DNA from: Mariniphaga sp964540165
GTDB lineage: Bacteria > Bacteroidota > Bacteroidia > Bacteroidales > Prolixibacteraceae
Length of the DNA stretch: 60,480 bases
Assembly (NCBI GenBank): GCA_964540165.1
Contig: CAZILU010000003.1
Location: forward strand, 1-60,480
Direction: 5' to 3'
Shown here: positions 7,915 to 17,436 of the stretch, piece by piece
Numbering within the stretch: position 1 is the first letter of the stretch
Layout: each line of letters begins with the position of its first letter
The notes under the pieces: model-generated
Told to the model about the DNA's origin: nothing
Databases searched by the model: none
The model's input: the letters and a program-made list of their open reading frames with translations, nothing else
Translations under genes and position numbers: made by a program

Positions 7915-9933
7915 ATGAAACAGGAAGATATCTATCAGCGAATTATTAAACTAAGAGAAGCGCTGAATGAGCACAACTACAGATACTATGTTCTGGCCAG
8001 ACCGGCCGTTAGTGATTATGAATTTGATCTGATGATGCGGGAGTTGGAACAACTGGAAAAGCAGTTTCCGCAATTTTCCGATCCGCACTCACCAACGCAG
8101 CGGGTAGGAAGCGATCTGACCAAATCCTTTAACCAGCAAAGGCATCAGTATCCCATGCTATCCTTAGGCAATGCTTATTCGGTGGAGGAGGTCAGAGACT
8201 TTGACAACCGGGTACGGAAATTGGCTGGTTCAGATATCGATTACGTTTGCGAATTAAAGTTTGATGGATCATCCATCAGCCTGACCTATGAGAATGGCAG
8301 ATTAAAAAAAGCGGTAACACGCGGTGATGGCGTTTTAGGAGATGATGTAACGGTAAATGTTCGAACCATCCGGTCCATTCCTCTCATATTACGGGGAAAT
8401 AACTATCCGGACCATTTCGAAATCAGAGGTGAAATAGTCATGCCCTTTCAGGTGTTCGAAGATCTCAACCGCCAAAGGGAAGAGCAGGGAGAATCCCTCT
8501 TCGCCAATCCAAGAAATGCCGCAGCAGGTACTCTTAAGATCCAGGATCCATCGATCGTAGAGTCAAGAAAACTCGATGCCTATTTCTACGCGTTAATGGG
8601 TAGCAACCTTCCGGCTGACAATCACTATGACAATATGCAAATTTCCCGGAGTTGGGGATTTAAAATTTCAGATGCTATGGAACGTTGCAGCAATCCGGAA
8701 GATATTTTCAGCTACCTGAAACGGTGGGATATCGAACGGCATCACCTGCCGGTAGCTACCGACGGTGTAGTCATAAAGCTCAACAGCCTGGCCCTTCAGG
8801 AAGAGTTGGGGTTTACGGCGAAATCGCCCCGCTGGGCTATAGCCTATAAATTCAAAACCGAAAATGTTGCCACCATCCTCGAATCAGTTACCTACCAGGT
8901 AGGAAGAACCGGGGTAATAACACCCGTGGCTAACCTCTCACCGGTACCCATTGCCGGAACCGTAGTCAAGAGAGCTTAACTGCACAACGCCGACTTTATC
9001 CAAAACCTGGGACTGCATGTGACCGATACCGTTTTCGTCGAAAAAGGCGGGGAGATCATCCCGAAAATCACCGGTGTCGATCTCTCCAAAAGACATCCAA
9101 TGGCACAGCCTCTTCGGTTTATTGAAAAGTGCCCGGAATGTGGCACATCGCTGGTACGACCTGAAGGAGAAGTCGCCTGGTATTGTCCTAACGATACCGG
9201 ATGCCCACCCCAAATCAAAGGTAAAATCGAACACTTTGTCAGCAGAAAAGCATTAGACATTGACGGACTTGGTCAAGAGACCATTGAACTGCTTTTTAAT
9301 CAGGGGTTGGTCAAAAGCGTTGCTGACATCTATCAACTTCAAAAAAATCAGTTAGCAAAACTGGATCGAATGGGAGATAAATCAGCTCAACGAATACTGG
9401 TTGGAATTGAAAACTCAAAAAATGCACCTTTTGAGCGGGTCTTATTTGCCCTGGGAATACGGTACGTTGGAGAAACCGTAGCAAAAAAACTGGCAGCCGA
9501 CACCCACTCCATCAGCAATCTCCAGTCAAAATCCAAAGATGAACTGATGAAAATTGATGAGATCGGAGAGCGGATTGCCGACAGCATCATCGACTATTTC
9601 TCCAAGCCTGAGCATAACGAACTAATTAACAAACTAAAGACGAATGGTCTTCAATTTGAATTAGACCATGAAGCATTCATTTCAAAAACAGATAAACTAA
9701 AAGGGTTAACCATAGTAATATCAGGCACTTTCGAAATACACTCCCGCGATGAATTAAAGTTGATCATCGAGCAAAACGGAGGGAAAAATGCCACTTCAAT
9801 TTCAAAAAAAACCAGCTACCTTTTAGCCGGAAGCCATGTGGGCCCCAGCAAACTGGAAAAAGCAGAAACACTCCGAATCCCTGTCATATCTGAAACAGAC
9901 TTGATTAAATGGCTTGAAAGTGAGACGAAATAA
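7915..9933 (+). CDS. ligA: NAD-dependent DNA ligase LigA, interrupted by an in-frame TAA
   Basis: The frame codes a full-size LigA (672 positions counting the stop site) that seals nicks using NAD+. The adenylation domain has the KxDG lysine at K115 (ELKFDGSS) and TRGDGVLGDD; then come the OB fold, a four-cysteine zinc finger (CPECG, later CPNDTGC), helix-hairpin-helix repeats and a C-terminal BRCT domain (LKGLTIVISGTFE). At 8977-8979 a TAA falls inside the OB-fold motif, between GTVVKRA and LHNADFIQ, where the family has Ser or Thr. The frame is otherwise unbroken, so one base change (for example TCA to TAA) explains it. A GTG at 9019 could start a downstream fragment but would lack the active site. 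Since LigA is essential, an assembly error is the simplest reading. Confidence 0.93.
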
Positions 9934-10058
9934 AAGCACACTTGCCAAACGCAAATTCATTAATTAACAACCATCTATAATAATTCCAATAAAAATAACA
10001 ATCATTTATTAGCGGTTAAAACATCATGCAATGATATCGCCACATAGCAACAAATCAT

Positions 10059-10066
10059 TAACTTTG
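10059..10066 (+). promoter_or_regulatory. -7 element TAACTTTG before the DUF6913-dapA pair
   Basis: This is a perfect TAnnTTTG match 11 bp before the ATG at 10078, which would give a nearly leaderless transcript. No -33 TTTG is evident at the right spacing. Confidence 0.4.
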
Positions 10067-10077
10067 TATTTCGTTGT

Positions 10078-10596
10078 ATGAGAATAATTGAAACATATAC
10101 CCGCCGGTTGTTATCGAGGAAAATGGCCACACTTAAGCGCCAAATTATCCTTCCGAATCCTGACTCCATCAGGAAAGTTGGTGTTTTGTGGCTTCCGGCG
10201 CAGAGGGAAAGTTTCCAATACCTGTATAACCATTTTTCATCCAAACAAATCGTCGTTCGAAATCTTTGTGTCTATTTAAATCAAAGCGCTCAATCTCCGG
10301 GGGCAAATACCATCGTGCCCAAAGAAATTAGCTGGCTTGGAATTCCCAAAAAAGGGATCGCCGATGATTTTCTGAACATGGAATTCGACCTTCTTTTTAA
10401 TATCGCGTTGGAGCAAAACCTGATTTTAGATTACCTGACCGGACTTAGCCTCGCACATTTTAAAATCGGATGGTCGCCCGAAAAGGATAACTTTTTTGAT
10501 CTAAATATTAATATTCGGGAAAATGAAGATGCCATGTTCCTTGTCAGACAACAAATTTTCTATCTTAGTCAACTTAATAAAACAGCAGAATTATGA
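10078..10596 (+). CDS. Conserved hypothetical protein, DUF6913-like
   Basis: This 172-residue soluble protein has a basic N-terminus (TRRLLSRKMATLKRQ), a strand with VGVLWLPAQRESFQYL, and a later segment FDLLFNIALEQNLILDYLTGLSLAHFKIGW that alternates strand and helix. It resembles the Bacteroidota-specific DUF6913 proteins that are often found directly before dapA. The stop overlaps the dapA start by 4 bp (ATGA), so the two are translationally coupled. No catalytic motif is visible and the function is unknown. An alternative start at 10123 (MATLKRQ) cannot be excluded. Confidence 0.7.
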   Translation: MRIIETYTRRLLSRKMATLKRQIILPNPDSIRKVGVLWLPAQRESFQYLYNHFSSKQIVVRNLCVYLNQSAQSPGANTIVPKEISWLGIPKKGIADDFLNMEFDLLFNIALEQNLILDYLTGLSLAHFKIGWSPEKDNFFDLNINIRENEDAMFLVRQQIFYLSQLNKTAEL

Positions 10597-11471
10597 ATCA
10601 TCCGTTCAGGGGTGCAGGTGTGGCATTGGTCACTCCTTTTACAAAAGAGAACCATATTGATTTTGGAGGATTAACCCGATTGATTGAGCAACAAATTCAG
10701 GGCGACATTGATTATTTGGTCGCTCTTGGAACAACAGCCGAAACACCTACCTTATCAACTAATGAAAAACAGGAGTTGGTTGAATTCATAAAAGAGAATA
10801 AAAAAGGACTGCCCCTGGTTGTGGGGGCCGGAGGCAATGACCTCAGGAGAATTTTAAAACAGATTGACCATCTGAACTTCAATGGCATCGATGGATTGCT
10901 CGTTGTAACTCCTTATTATAACAAACCGACACAAGAAGGTATGTTTCTGCATTTTTCTGAAATTGCCAAAGCCAGTCCGGTGCCTCTAATCCTCTATAAT
11001 GTACCCTCCCGCACCGGGGTGAATCTGGAAGCCCAAACGGTTATAAAGCTGGCTGAAAAAAATGAAAACATTATTGCTGTTAAAGAGGCTTCAGGAATCT
11101 TGTCGCAAATTACCATGATCGGCAAGTATGTTCCGGACCATTTTGCCGTAATATCCGGAGATGATGTACTGGCACTGCCAATCATCGCCGTTGGCGGAAT
11201 TGGCGTTATTTCTGTCGTTGCCAATGCGTTGCCACAAAAACTAAGCAGGCTGATACACACGGCACTTGATGGAAATTACCCCGAGGCACGTTCCCTGCAT
11301 TTCGAAATGATTGATCTTATCAAACTAATTTTCAAAGAGGGAAATCCCGGAGGCATTAAAGCCCTGATGAATATCCAGGGCATCATAGAGAACCGGTTGA
11401 GAACTCCACTTTGTCCAATCACCGATCAAACCTACAGGGAGATAGAATCAGCTTTTCACCGGCTCTTATAA
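10593..11471 (+). CDS. dapA: 4-hydroxy-tetrahydrodipicolinate synthase
   Basis: This 292-residue cytosolic TIM-barrel lyase condenses pyruvate with aspartate semialdehyde in lysine and diaminopimelate synthesis. The GTTAETPTLS motif near residues 48-57, Y135 (LYNVPSRTG) and the Schiff-base lysine K164 (AVKEASG) are all in place. Length is typical for the family. It overlaps the DUF6913-like gene by 4 bp. An intrinsic terminator-like hairpin lies 112 bp downstream of the stop. Confidence 0.95.
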   Translation: MNHPFRGAGVALVTPFTKENHIDFGGLTRLIEQQIQGDIDYLVALGTTAETPTLSTNEKQELVEFIKENKKGLPLVVGAGGNDLRRILKQIDHLNFNGIDGLLVVTPYYNKPTQEGMFLHFSEIAKASPVPLILYNVPSRTGVNLEAQTVIKLAEKNENIIAVKEASGILSQITMIGKYVPDHFAVISGDDVLALPIIAVGGIGVISVVANALPQKLSRLIHTALDGNYPEARSLHFEMIDLIKLIFKEGNPGGIKALMNIQGIIENRLRTPLCPITDQTYREIESAFHRLL

Positions 11472-11583
11472 CATACCAGTCAATCATAAATCCACAGGCC
11501 ACTGAAATTCAATAACTTCAGGAATATTATCCGGCAGATGAGATTGCAATTCACCGGAAAAGATTGATTATGAATAAATTTAC

Positions 11584-11619
11584 GGTAAAAGATTGGTTAT
11601 CTTTTACCTTCATTTTTTT
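11584..11619 (+). terminator. Hairpin with T run, dapA terminator or sulfatase operator
   Basis: GGTAAAAGAT and ATCTTTTACC form a perfect 10-bp stem with a 5-nt loop, followed by TTC and seven T. It fits an intrinsic terminator for dapA. The right arm also overlaps the -33 position of the sulfatase promoter, so an operator role is possible. Confidence 0.6.
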
Positions 11620-11629
11620 AAAATCTTTC

Positions 11630-11637
11630 TATATTTG
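11630..11637 (+). promoter_or_regulatory. -7 element TATATTTG of the sulfatase gene
   Basis: This is a perfect TAnnTTTG match 28 bp before the start codon at 11666. The -33 region lies inside the preceding hairpin and lacks TTTG. Confidence 0.45.
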
Positions 11638-11665
11638 ATACGTCTCAAATATAATACAACTTTTT

Positions 11666-13564
11666 ATGAAAAATCAACATCTTAAAAGGGGTTATATAAC
11701 CGGAATTGCTGTTTTGACAGCTTTTTGCTTTTTTAGCTGTCAGGAAAAAGTTCCTGACGAACTTCCCAATATTTTGTGGTTAACATCAGAAGACAACAGT
11801 CCGTTATTCGGTTGTTACGGAGACACCTTTGCCACCACACCAAATTTCGATAAACTGGCGTCGGAAGGATTTTTATATACCCATGCTTATGCCAATGCCC
11901 CGGTATGTGCTCCAGCCCGAAACACCATTATCACAGGGGTGTATGCATCTTCGGGCGGGAACCAGCACATGCGGAGCCAGTATCCAAAATCGGATATTGT
12001 CGTGCCCTTTCCTGTCTTTCTGAGAGAAGCCGGATATTACTGCACCAACAATTCCAAAACCGATTATAACACAAACAGCATCAAGCCATCGGAGATCTGG
12101 GACGAAAGCAGCAACAAAGCCCATTACAAAAACAGGGCTCCCGGCCAGCCATTTTTTGCCGTTTTTAACTCAACCATTTCACACGAAAGCTGTTTGCACG
12201 ACTCCATCCCTGATGAGAACCTGCGCCACAGCATGGAAAACGTACCCCTGCCACCATATCACCCATCCACTCCGGCAATAAAACATGACTGGGCACAATA
12301 CTACGACAAAATCGAAGAGATGGACCAGTGGGTAGGAGAAAAACTGAAAGAGCTGGATGATGCCGGATTAACAGAAAACACCATCGTTTTTTACTATGGA
12401 GACCATGGCGGAGTTCTGGCACGCAGTAAAAGATTTCTCTATGAAACCGGAACCCGGGTGCCTTTCATCGTCCGGATCCCTGATAAATACAAACATCTTT
12501 TCCCCGGGGAAAGATCCGGATCAGCCATCAACCGCATCATTAGTTTTGTTGACCTTGCACCTACCTTACTGAGCATCATTGGCATACCCATCCCTGAATT
12601 TATGCAGGGAAATGCTTTTCTGGGAGAACAAAAGTCCGATGATCCTTCATATGCCTATATGTTTCGCGGAAGAATGGACGAACGTTACGACATGAGCCGG
12701 GCTGTACGCGACCATAAATACCGGTACATACGAAACTACATGCCCTTTCGCATTTATGGCCAGCGGCTGGAATACCTCTGGCGGGCACCTTCGGTCCGCT
12801 CCTGGGAACAGGCGTTTCGGGATGGTCAGTGCAATGAAAGTCAAAGCATCTTCTGGAATACCAAACCGGTGGAGGAGCTCTACGATACGGAGAACGATCC
12901 ATGGGAAATTAACAATCTGGCTGGCAAACCAGAATTTCAGGAGGTTTTAATACGAATGCGTGAAGCAAACCGCTCCTGGGTCAGCCGTATCAAAGACACC
13001 GGATTTATTCCCGAAGCCGACCGAATCGACCGGCCGGGAGAAGAGTCAATATACGACTATATGCGATCGGGAGCAATTAACCCGGAACCTGTTATTGACG
13101 CCGCAGAAACAGCCACCCTCGGGAAAAAGGAGAATCTCTCTCTGCTGAAATCATTTCTTGAAAACGAAGAACCTGCCATTCGGTACTGGGGAGCCACAGG
13201 CCTGCTAATCCTGGGGAAGGACGCCCTTCCGGCCCGTGAGGTTCTGATTAATGCTCTCAGCGATGAATCACCCAATGTTGTCATCGTTGCCGCAGAAACA
13301 CTGTTTAATCTGGGTGAAAAAGAACTCGCCCGCAACGCTTTAATACAAACATTAAAAAATCCCAATCAAATGGCCCGATGCCATGCATTAAACGCCATTG
13401 ATTGCATCGGCGACAACAACCAGGAGACCATCCAGGCAGTTATCGACATGATCAAAGGCTTGCCCGAACTGAACCGCAATTTTTACGATCTGAGAGCAGC
13501 CCGGTGGCTGTTGGATAAATGGAAAATTGATCCGGAAGATTTCGGACTCGCATTTGAGTGGTAA
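11666..13564 (+). CDS. Lipoprotein sulfatase with C-terminal HEAT repeats
   Basis: This 632-residue type I sulfatase removes sulfate from a glycan or other ester. A lipoprotein signal ends at C25 (FCFFSC). The metal-binding start is NILWLTSEDNSP, and the activation site CAPAR has C81, which would be converted to formylglycine by an FGE-type or anSME enzyme. The later YYGDHGGVLARSKRFLYETG motif supplies further metal and sulfate ligands. From about residue 490 on, alpha-helical HEAT-like repeats appear (AIRYWGATGLLILG, NVVIVAAETLFNLG, MARCHALNAIDCIG). The HEAT tail is seen in some environmental Bacteroidota and Planctomycetota sulfatases and may aid substrate or partner binding. It stands alone, followed by a Gfo/Idh/MocA gene. 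Confidence 0.93.
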   Translation: MKNQHLKRGYITGIAVLTAFCFFSCQEKVPDELPNILWLTSEDNSPLFGCYGDTFATTPNFDKLASEGFLYTHAYANAPVCAPARNTIITGVYASSGGNQHMRSQYPKSDIVVPFPVFLREAGYYCTNNSKTDYNTNSIKPSEIWDESSNKAHYKNRAPGQPFFAVFNSTISHESCLHDSIPDENLRHSMENVPLPPYHPSTPAIKHDWAQYYDKIEEMDQWVGEKLKELDDAGLTENTIVFYYGDHGGVLARSKRFLYETGTRVPFIVRIPDKYKHLFPGERSGSAINRIISFVDLAPTLLSIIGIPIPEFMQGNAFLGEQKSDDPSYAYMFRGRMDERYDMSRAVRDHKYRYIRNYMPFRIYGQRLEYLWRAPSVRSWEQAFRDGQCNESQSIFWNTKPVEELYDTENDPWEINNLAGKPEFQEVLIRMREANRSWVSRIKDTGFIPEADRIDRPGEESIYDYMRSGAINPEPVIDAAETATLGKKENLSLLKSFLENEEPAIRYWGATGLLILGKDALPAREVLINALSDESPNVVIVAAETLFNLGEKELARNALIQTLKNPNQMARCHALNAIDCIGDNNQETIQAVIDMIKGLPELNRNFYDLRAARWLLDKWKIDPEDFGLAFEW

Positions 13565-13881
13565 ATAATATACCCTATGCATTGTCATAAACAATTAAAT
13601 AACAACAAACTACCTAATAACCATCATTAATTTTTTCAAAATGATTTGAAAATATATTGATTATAAATATATTTATACACTTTTTACTAAAAGAAACCAG
13701 GAGCGCAATTATATGCACCTGACACCAATGCATCAGGCTTATACAAATTTCGTATGCAGAATGAAAAGAAAGGCAACATTGCAATAAATAACAAATTGAT
13801 TTACAGACATTAACAACAATTTTAATATTTATAATATTTATAACGTATATCGTATCCATCCAATTAAAACATGAATGTATT
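13565..13881. other. Intergenic, very AT-rich
   Basis: No gene or clear promoter was found here. An AT-only inverted repeat near 13650-13680 is probably low-complexity. A minus-strand frame across this region is a shadow of the next gene's start. Confidence 0.6.
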
Positions 13882-15399
13882 ATGGAAAAAAAATCGAACA
13901 AAAGTGCGGTATCCAGAAGAGCTTTTTTAAGCACTACAGCTGCCGCCGCTGCAGGATTCACCATCTTGCCGAGCCATGTGGTAGCCGGGTTGGGCCATAA
14001 GGCTCCGAGCGACAAACTCAACATTGTAGGCGTTGGTATTGGCGGAATGGGTTTTGCTAACCTGAAAAGGCTGGAATCAGAAAATATTATTGGTCTGTGC
14101 GATGTAGACTGGAAATATTCCCAGCGGGTTTTCGACTATTTCCCCAAGGCTAAAAAGTATAAAGACTGGAGAAAGATGTATGATGACAAGGGAAAAGATT
14201 TTGACGCTGTTGTTGTTGCCACAGCCGACCACACCCATGCACTGGTTGCTGCCCATGCCATTACAATGGGCAAACACGTTTATGTGCAGAAACCACTGAC
14301 GCATTCGGTTTATGAATCGAGGTTATTAACCAGGTTAGCCGATAAGTACAAAGTTGCCACCTCTATGGGAAATCAGGGTTCTTCGGGCGATGGTGTCAGC
14401 CAAACTGCCGAATGGCTGGCAAATGGAGAGATTGGAGAAGTAACCAAAGTTGAAGCTTTCACCGACCGTCCGATTTGGCCACAGGGGCTTAATACTCCGG
14501 AGGTTGGTCACTGGGTGCCCGACACCCTTGATTGGGATCTTTTCGTCGGTCCGGCAAAAATGCGTCCCTTCAACCAAATATACCACCCGTGGAACTGGCG
14601 GGGTTGGTGGGATTACGGCACCGGAGCCCTGGGCGATATGGCTTGTCATATTCTCCACCCGGTGTTTGTCGGCCTTGAACTGGGTTATCCGATTCATGCT
14701 CAGGGAAGCTCCAGCCTCTTGTTAAATGATTGTGCTCCGGTTTCAGAGTCCGTTAAGCTTACATTCCCCTCACGCACACCCAAAAGGCTGTGGAAAGGGA
14801 TGAAGAAAAATGCAGAATTGCCAGAGGTTGACATATACTGGTACGATGGCGGTATTAAACCGATGCTGCCAGACGGATGGCCCGAAGGAAAAAATCCAAA
14901 CGACCGTGGTGGTGGAGTTATTTTCCACGGAACAAAAGATACCCTGGTTTGTGGTTGCTATGGAGTCAATCCATGGCTGCTGTCGGGTCGTGTTCCCAAT
15001 GCCCCGCAATTCCGCAGAAGAATTCAGGACGCCACCGAAGGAGGACATGAAATGGACTGGGTACGGGCATGTAAAGAGAGCCCCGAAAACAGGATGCCCA
15101 CCGCATCCGACTTCTCAGAAGCAGGACCCTTTAACGAAATGGTTGTTATGGGAGTGCTTGCCGTTCGACTGCAATCACTGAACAAAATCCTGGACTGGGA
15201 TGGAGAGAAAATGGAATTCACAAACCTGTCCAATGATGAAACCATCCGTACCGTAATTAAAGATGGATTTACCATTACGGATGGACATCCATCGTTTAAG
15301 AAAACCTGGACCGATCCGGTTCCGGCAAAAGAGTTCGCTGCCGAATTGATTAAGCATACCTACCGTAAACCCTGGAGTTTACCTGATATGCCGGCATAA
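13882..15399 (+). CDS. Tat-exported Gfo/Idh/MocA family oxidoreductase (long form)
   Basis: This 505-residue protein starts with a twin-arginine signal (VSRRAFLSTTAAAAAGF). A Rossmann fold follows (NIVGVGIGGMGFANL), with ADHTHALVA and VYVQKPLTHS, where Gln replaces the Glu of EKP as in many secreted members. The C-terminal half has NWRGWWDYGTGALGDMACH, with the family His, and a GGGVIFHGTKDTLV strand. It belongs to the long secreted group common in Bacteroidota and Planctomycetota. With the two shorter members at the window start and the DUF1080 protein, it suggests oxidative processing of sugars in the periplasm. A strong terminator follows. Confidence 0.9.
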   Translation: MEKKSNKSAVSRRAFLSTTAAAAAGFTILPSHVVAGLGHKAPSDKLNIVGVGIGGMGFANLKRLESENIIGLCDVDWKYSQRVFDYFPKAKKYKDWRKMYDDKGKDFDAVVVATADHTHALVAAHAITMGKHVYVQKPLTHSVYESRLLTRLADKYKVATSMGNQGSSGDGVSQTAEWLANGEIGEVTKVEAFTDRPIWPQGLNTPEVGHWVPDTLDWDLFVGPAKMRPFNQIYHPWNWRGWWDYGTGALGDMACHILHPVFVGLELGYPIHAQGSSSLLLNDCAPVSESVKLTFPSRTPKRLWKGMKKNAELPEVDIYWYDGGIKPMLPDGWPEGKNPNDRGGGVIFHGTKDTLVCGCYGVNPWLLSGRVPNAPQFRRRIQDATEGGHEMDWVRACKESPENRMPTASDFSEAGPFNEMVVMGVLAVRLQSLNKILDWDGEKMEFTNLSNDETIRTVIKDGFTITDGHPSFKKTWTDPVPAKEFAAELIKHTYRKPWSLPDMPA

Positions 15400-15416
15400 A
15401 CAGTGATGAACCGATC

Positions 15417-15480
15417 GTCCCAAATAGCTTCTTCCTGACAGAATCCGAGGAGAAAGGAGGCTATTTGGGACTTTCTTTAT
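15417..15480 (+). terminator. Intrinsic terminator after the long Gfo/Idh/MocA gene
   Basis: GTCCCAAATAGC pairs with GCTATTTGGGAC, with further pairing inside the loop (CTTCTTCCT with AGGAGAAAG), then TTTCTTTATTAT. It sits between convergent genes. Confidence 0.8.
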
Positions 15481-15529
15481 TATAACCCAATCCTGAAATT
15501 GAATCCCTTATTCATGCCAATGATCGTTT

Positions 15530-16168
15530 TCAGATAGTATTATCATCCAAAACATCAAAAAATTCAGATAAAATCATCGAAGTTGCACCCCACACAATCT
15601 CATCATCGATCCGAAAACAGGGAACCATTAACCTGCCATAGAAAGTATCCATTTCAACCTCTTCTCTTTTTTTGAACCGTTGCGTAACAGGAAACAAAAT
15701 CACCTTTTCTACCTCATTCCGGTTCGGAACAATGAACGGAAAGTGCTCCAGCCAACCGACAAAAGGATGAATAATAAATCCACTGGCATCAACAACCAAC
15801 TCAGAGAGAGATCCAAGAATTTTAATGGCTTCAGGGTTAATTCCAATCTCCTCCCGGGTCTCACGAAAAGCAGCATCCAGCGCACTCTCTCCCGGTTCAA
15901 TCCCTCCTCCCGGGAATGCGATTTGACCCGCATGGTGCTTCATCGTCATTGGCCTTTTGATCAGAATGGTGTATAGCGTTTCTCCTTCAGCAAACAATAA
16001 CAGCAGAACACTGCTGGGCCTCAGACGCTCCCGTTCAATATATATTTTTTTGATTTTCCGGTAGGGGGGCATCATTTTATGGTGGGAGCCTGCACCCTTC
16101 AGATTCCCGGAAAGCGCTCTCTTAATATCTTGACATCTTATTTCCATACGATTCCGAATAACAATCAA
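15530..16168 (-). CDS. Nudix hydrolase, CoA-pyrophosphatase type
   Basis: This 212-residue Nudix protein has the full box GGGIEPGESALDAAFRETREEIG (G-x5-E-x7-REUxEExG), with the upstream signature HHAGQIAFPGG typical of the CoA pyrophosphatase subgroup (NudL/YeaB). The family cleaves CoA or acyl-CoA to 3',5'-ADP and phosphopantetheine. The start at 16168 overlaps the end of the permease gene by 4 bp (ATGA), so it is likely coupled to it; an internal ATG at 16147 is possible. Its link to a lipoprotein-type permease is probably incidental operon membership. Confidence 0.88.
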   Translation of the reverse strand: MIVIRNRMEIRCQDIKRALSGNLKGAGSHHKMMPPYRKIKKIYIERERLRPSSVLLLLFAEGETLYTILIKRPMTMKHHAGQIAFPGGGIEPGESALDAAFRETREEIGINPEAIKILGSLSELVVDASGFIIHPFVGWLEHFPFIVPNRNEVEKVILFPVTQRFKKREEVEMDTFYGRLMVPCFRIDDEIVWGATSMILSEFFDVLDDNTI

Positions 16169-17418
16169 TCGAAGCGTATGGTTTTCTCAGGCGATATTTT
16201 ACTGACAAAATAGCTGGGCAATACCAACATCAACGTGGTAGATATTAATGTCCCAATGTTGAGAATAATGATATGCCAGATGGAGAAATTCACCGGCACA
16301 GTTTCCACATAATAGGTGGTCGGGTTCAGCCGGATCAACGAAAAAAAGTATTGAATAAGTACCAGGCTGATTCCGATCAGGTTTCCCCACATCATGCCTC
16401 GTGATGTTAAAAAAACCGAAAGGTAAAGAAATACCTTTCGAATACTCCAATCCGAACTGCCCACAGCCTTCAGAACTCCGATCATTTTGCTCCGTTCCAA
16501 AATAAGCACCAACAATCCGGAGATCATATTAAAGCCGGCAACCAATACCATTAAGATAAGAATCACCCACACATTCATGTCAAGAACCGACAGCCAGTCG
16601 AATATTTGCGGATACTCCCTGATAATGTTCATTGTTCGTAATATGGTCTGATTACTCAAATCGTAGTTTATCACCAGATTTCTAACATCCTGCTCTATCT
16701 CAACCATTCGGCGAAAATCCGAAACAATAACTTCAAATCCGCTGATCTGATCTTTTCCCCAATCGTTGAGTCTTTGCACCTGCTGTAGATCTCCCAAAAC
16801 AAACAGATTATCAAATTCCTCAAGACTGGTTCGGTAAAGACCGCAAACCGTCAGTTGAAGCATCCTCGGCGTGTTCTCACCCTCATTTATAAAGTACAGC
16901 ACTACCCGGTCGTTGAGCTGAACCTCTAAAAGATTGGCGACCTGTTCAGAGATCAGAATCTCATTAGCCCGTATAGAATCATTGATAACCGGAAGCCGTC
17001 CCTGCTGAAGGTTTCTGGCAAAAAAGGACCAGTCGAAACGAGCGTCTACCCCCTTAAAGACTATTCCCTGGATATACTCATCGGTTTTAATCATGCCCGG
17101 CTTTGTAGCAAAAACCTGTACCGCAGATACGCCATCCAGGCTCTTCAGCTCTTCAAGAAATGGTTGATGCATTGAAACCGGCTGTGTTTCAAAGGAGTTA
17201 TTTGAATCGTAATTAACAATTTGAATATGGGAGCCGAAACCGATAACCTTATTTCTGATCTCATTCTTAAATCCGGTAACCACGGCAACCGACACAATCA
17301 TCACGGCCAGTCCAATAGCAATACCAGCCAGGGCAATTCGAATAATTCGCTGCGACAACAAATTTCGATTACTCTTTTCAAAAAATAACCGTCGCGCTAT
17401 AAAAAGCTCTGTATTCAT
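16165..17418 (-). CDS. ABC transporter permease, LolC/LolE-like (FtsX fold)
   Basis: This is a 417-residue inner-membrane protein. An N-terminal helix with ALAGIAIGLAVMIVSVAVVTGF is followed by a large periplasmic domain (about 45-265), then three C-terminal helices of the FtsX type (VWVILILMVLVAGFNMISG, the coupling segment RSKMIGVLKAVGSSDWSIRKVF, and two more). This order matches LolC/E, which release lipoproteins for outer-membrane transport together with LolD. No ATPase gene is nearby, so the partner must be encoded elsewhere. The gene lies 18 bp after the flippase-like gene and overlaps the Nudix gene. Confidence 0.88.
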   Translation of the reverse strand: MNTELFIARRLFFEKSNRNLLSQRIIRIALAGIAIGLAVMIVSVAVVTGFKNEIRNKVIGFGSHIQIVNYDSNNSFETQPVSMHQPFLEELKSLDGVSAVQVFATKPGMIKTDEYIQGIVFKGVDARFDWSFFARNLQQGRLPVINDSIRANEILISEQVANLLEVQLNDRVVLYFINEGENTPRMLQLTVCGLYRTSLEEFDNLFVLGDLQQVQRLNDWGKDQISGFEVIVSDFRRMVEIEQDVRNLVINYDLSNQTILRTMNIIREYPQIFDWLSVLDMNVWVILILMVLVAGFNMISGLLVLILERSKMIGVLKAVGSSDWSIRKVFLYLSVFLTSRGMMWGNLIGISLVLIQYFFSLIRLNPTTYYVETVPVNFSIWHIIILNIGTLISTTLMLVLPSYFVSKISPEKTIRFD

Positions 17419-17436
17419 ATAGGTACTGTCATAACA

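Noticed and set aside
8977..8979. Stop-codon reassignment as the reason for TAA in ligA
   Set aside because: Many intact genes in the window end in TAA and a normal release factor 1 gene is present, so TAA is a stop here.
10002..10244. 80-residue minus-strand frame upstream of dapA
   Set aside because: It overlaps the DUF6913-like gene and the promoter region and shows no domain.
13614..14024. 136-residue open frame on the minus strand before the long Gfo/Idh/MocA gene
   Set aside because: Part lies over the signal sequence of that gene and the rest over AT-rich intergenic DNA. No homology pattern.
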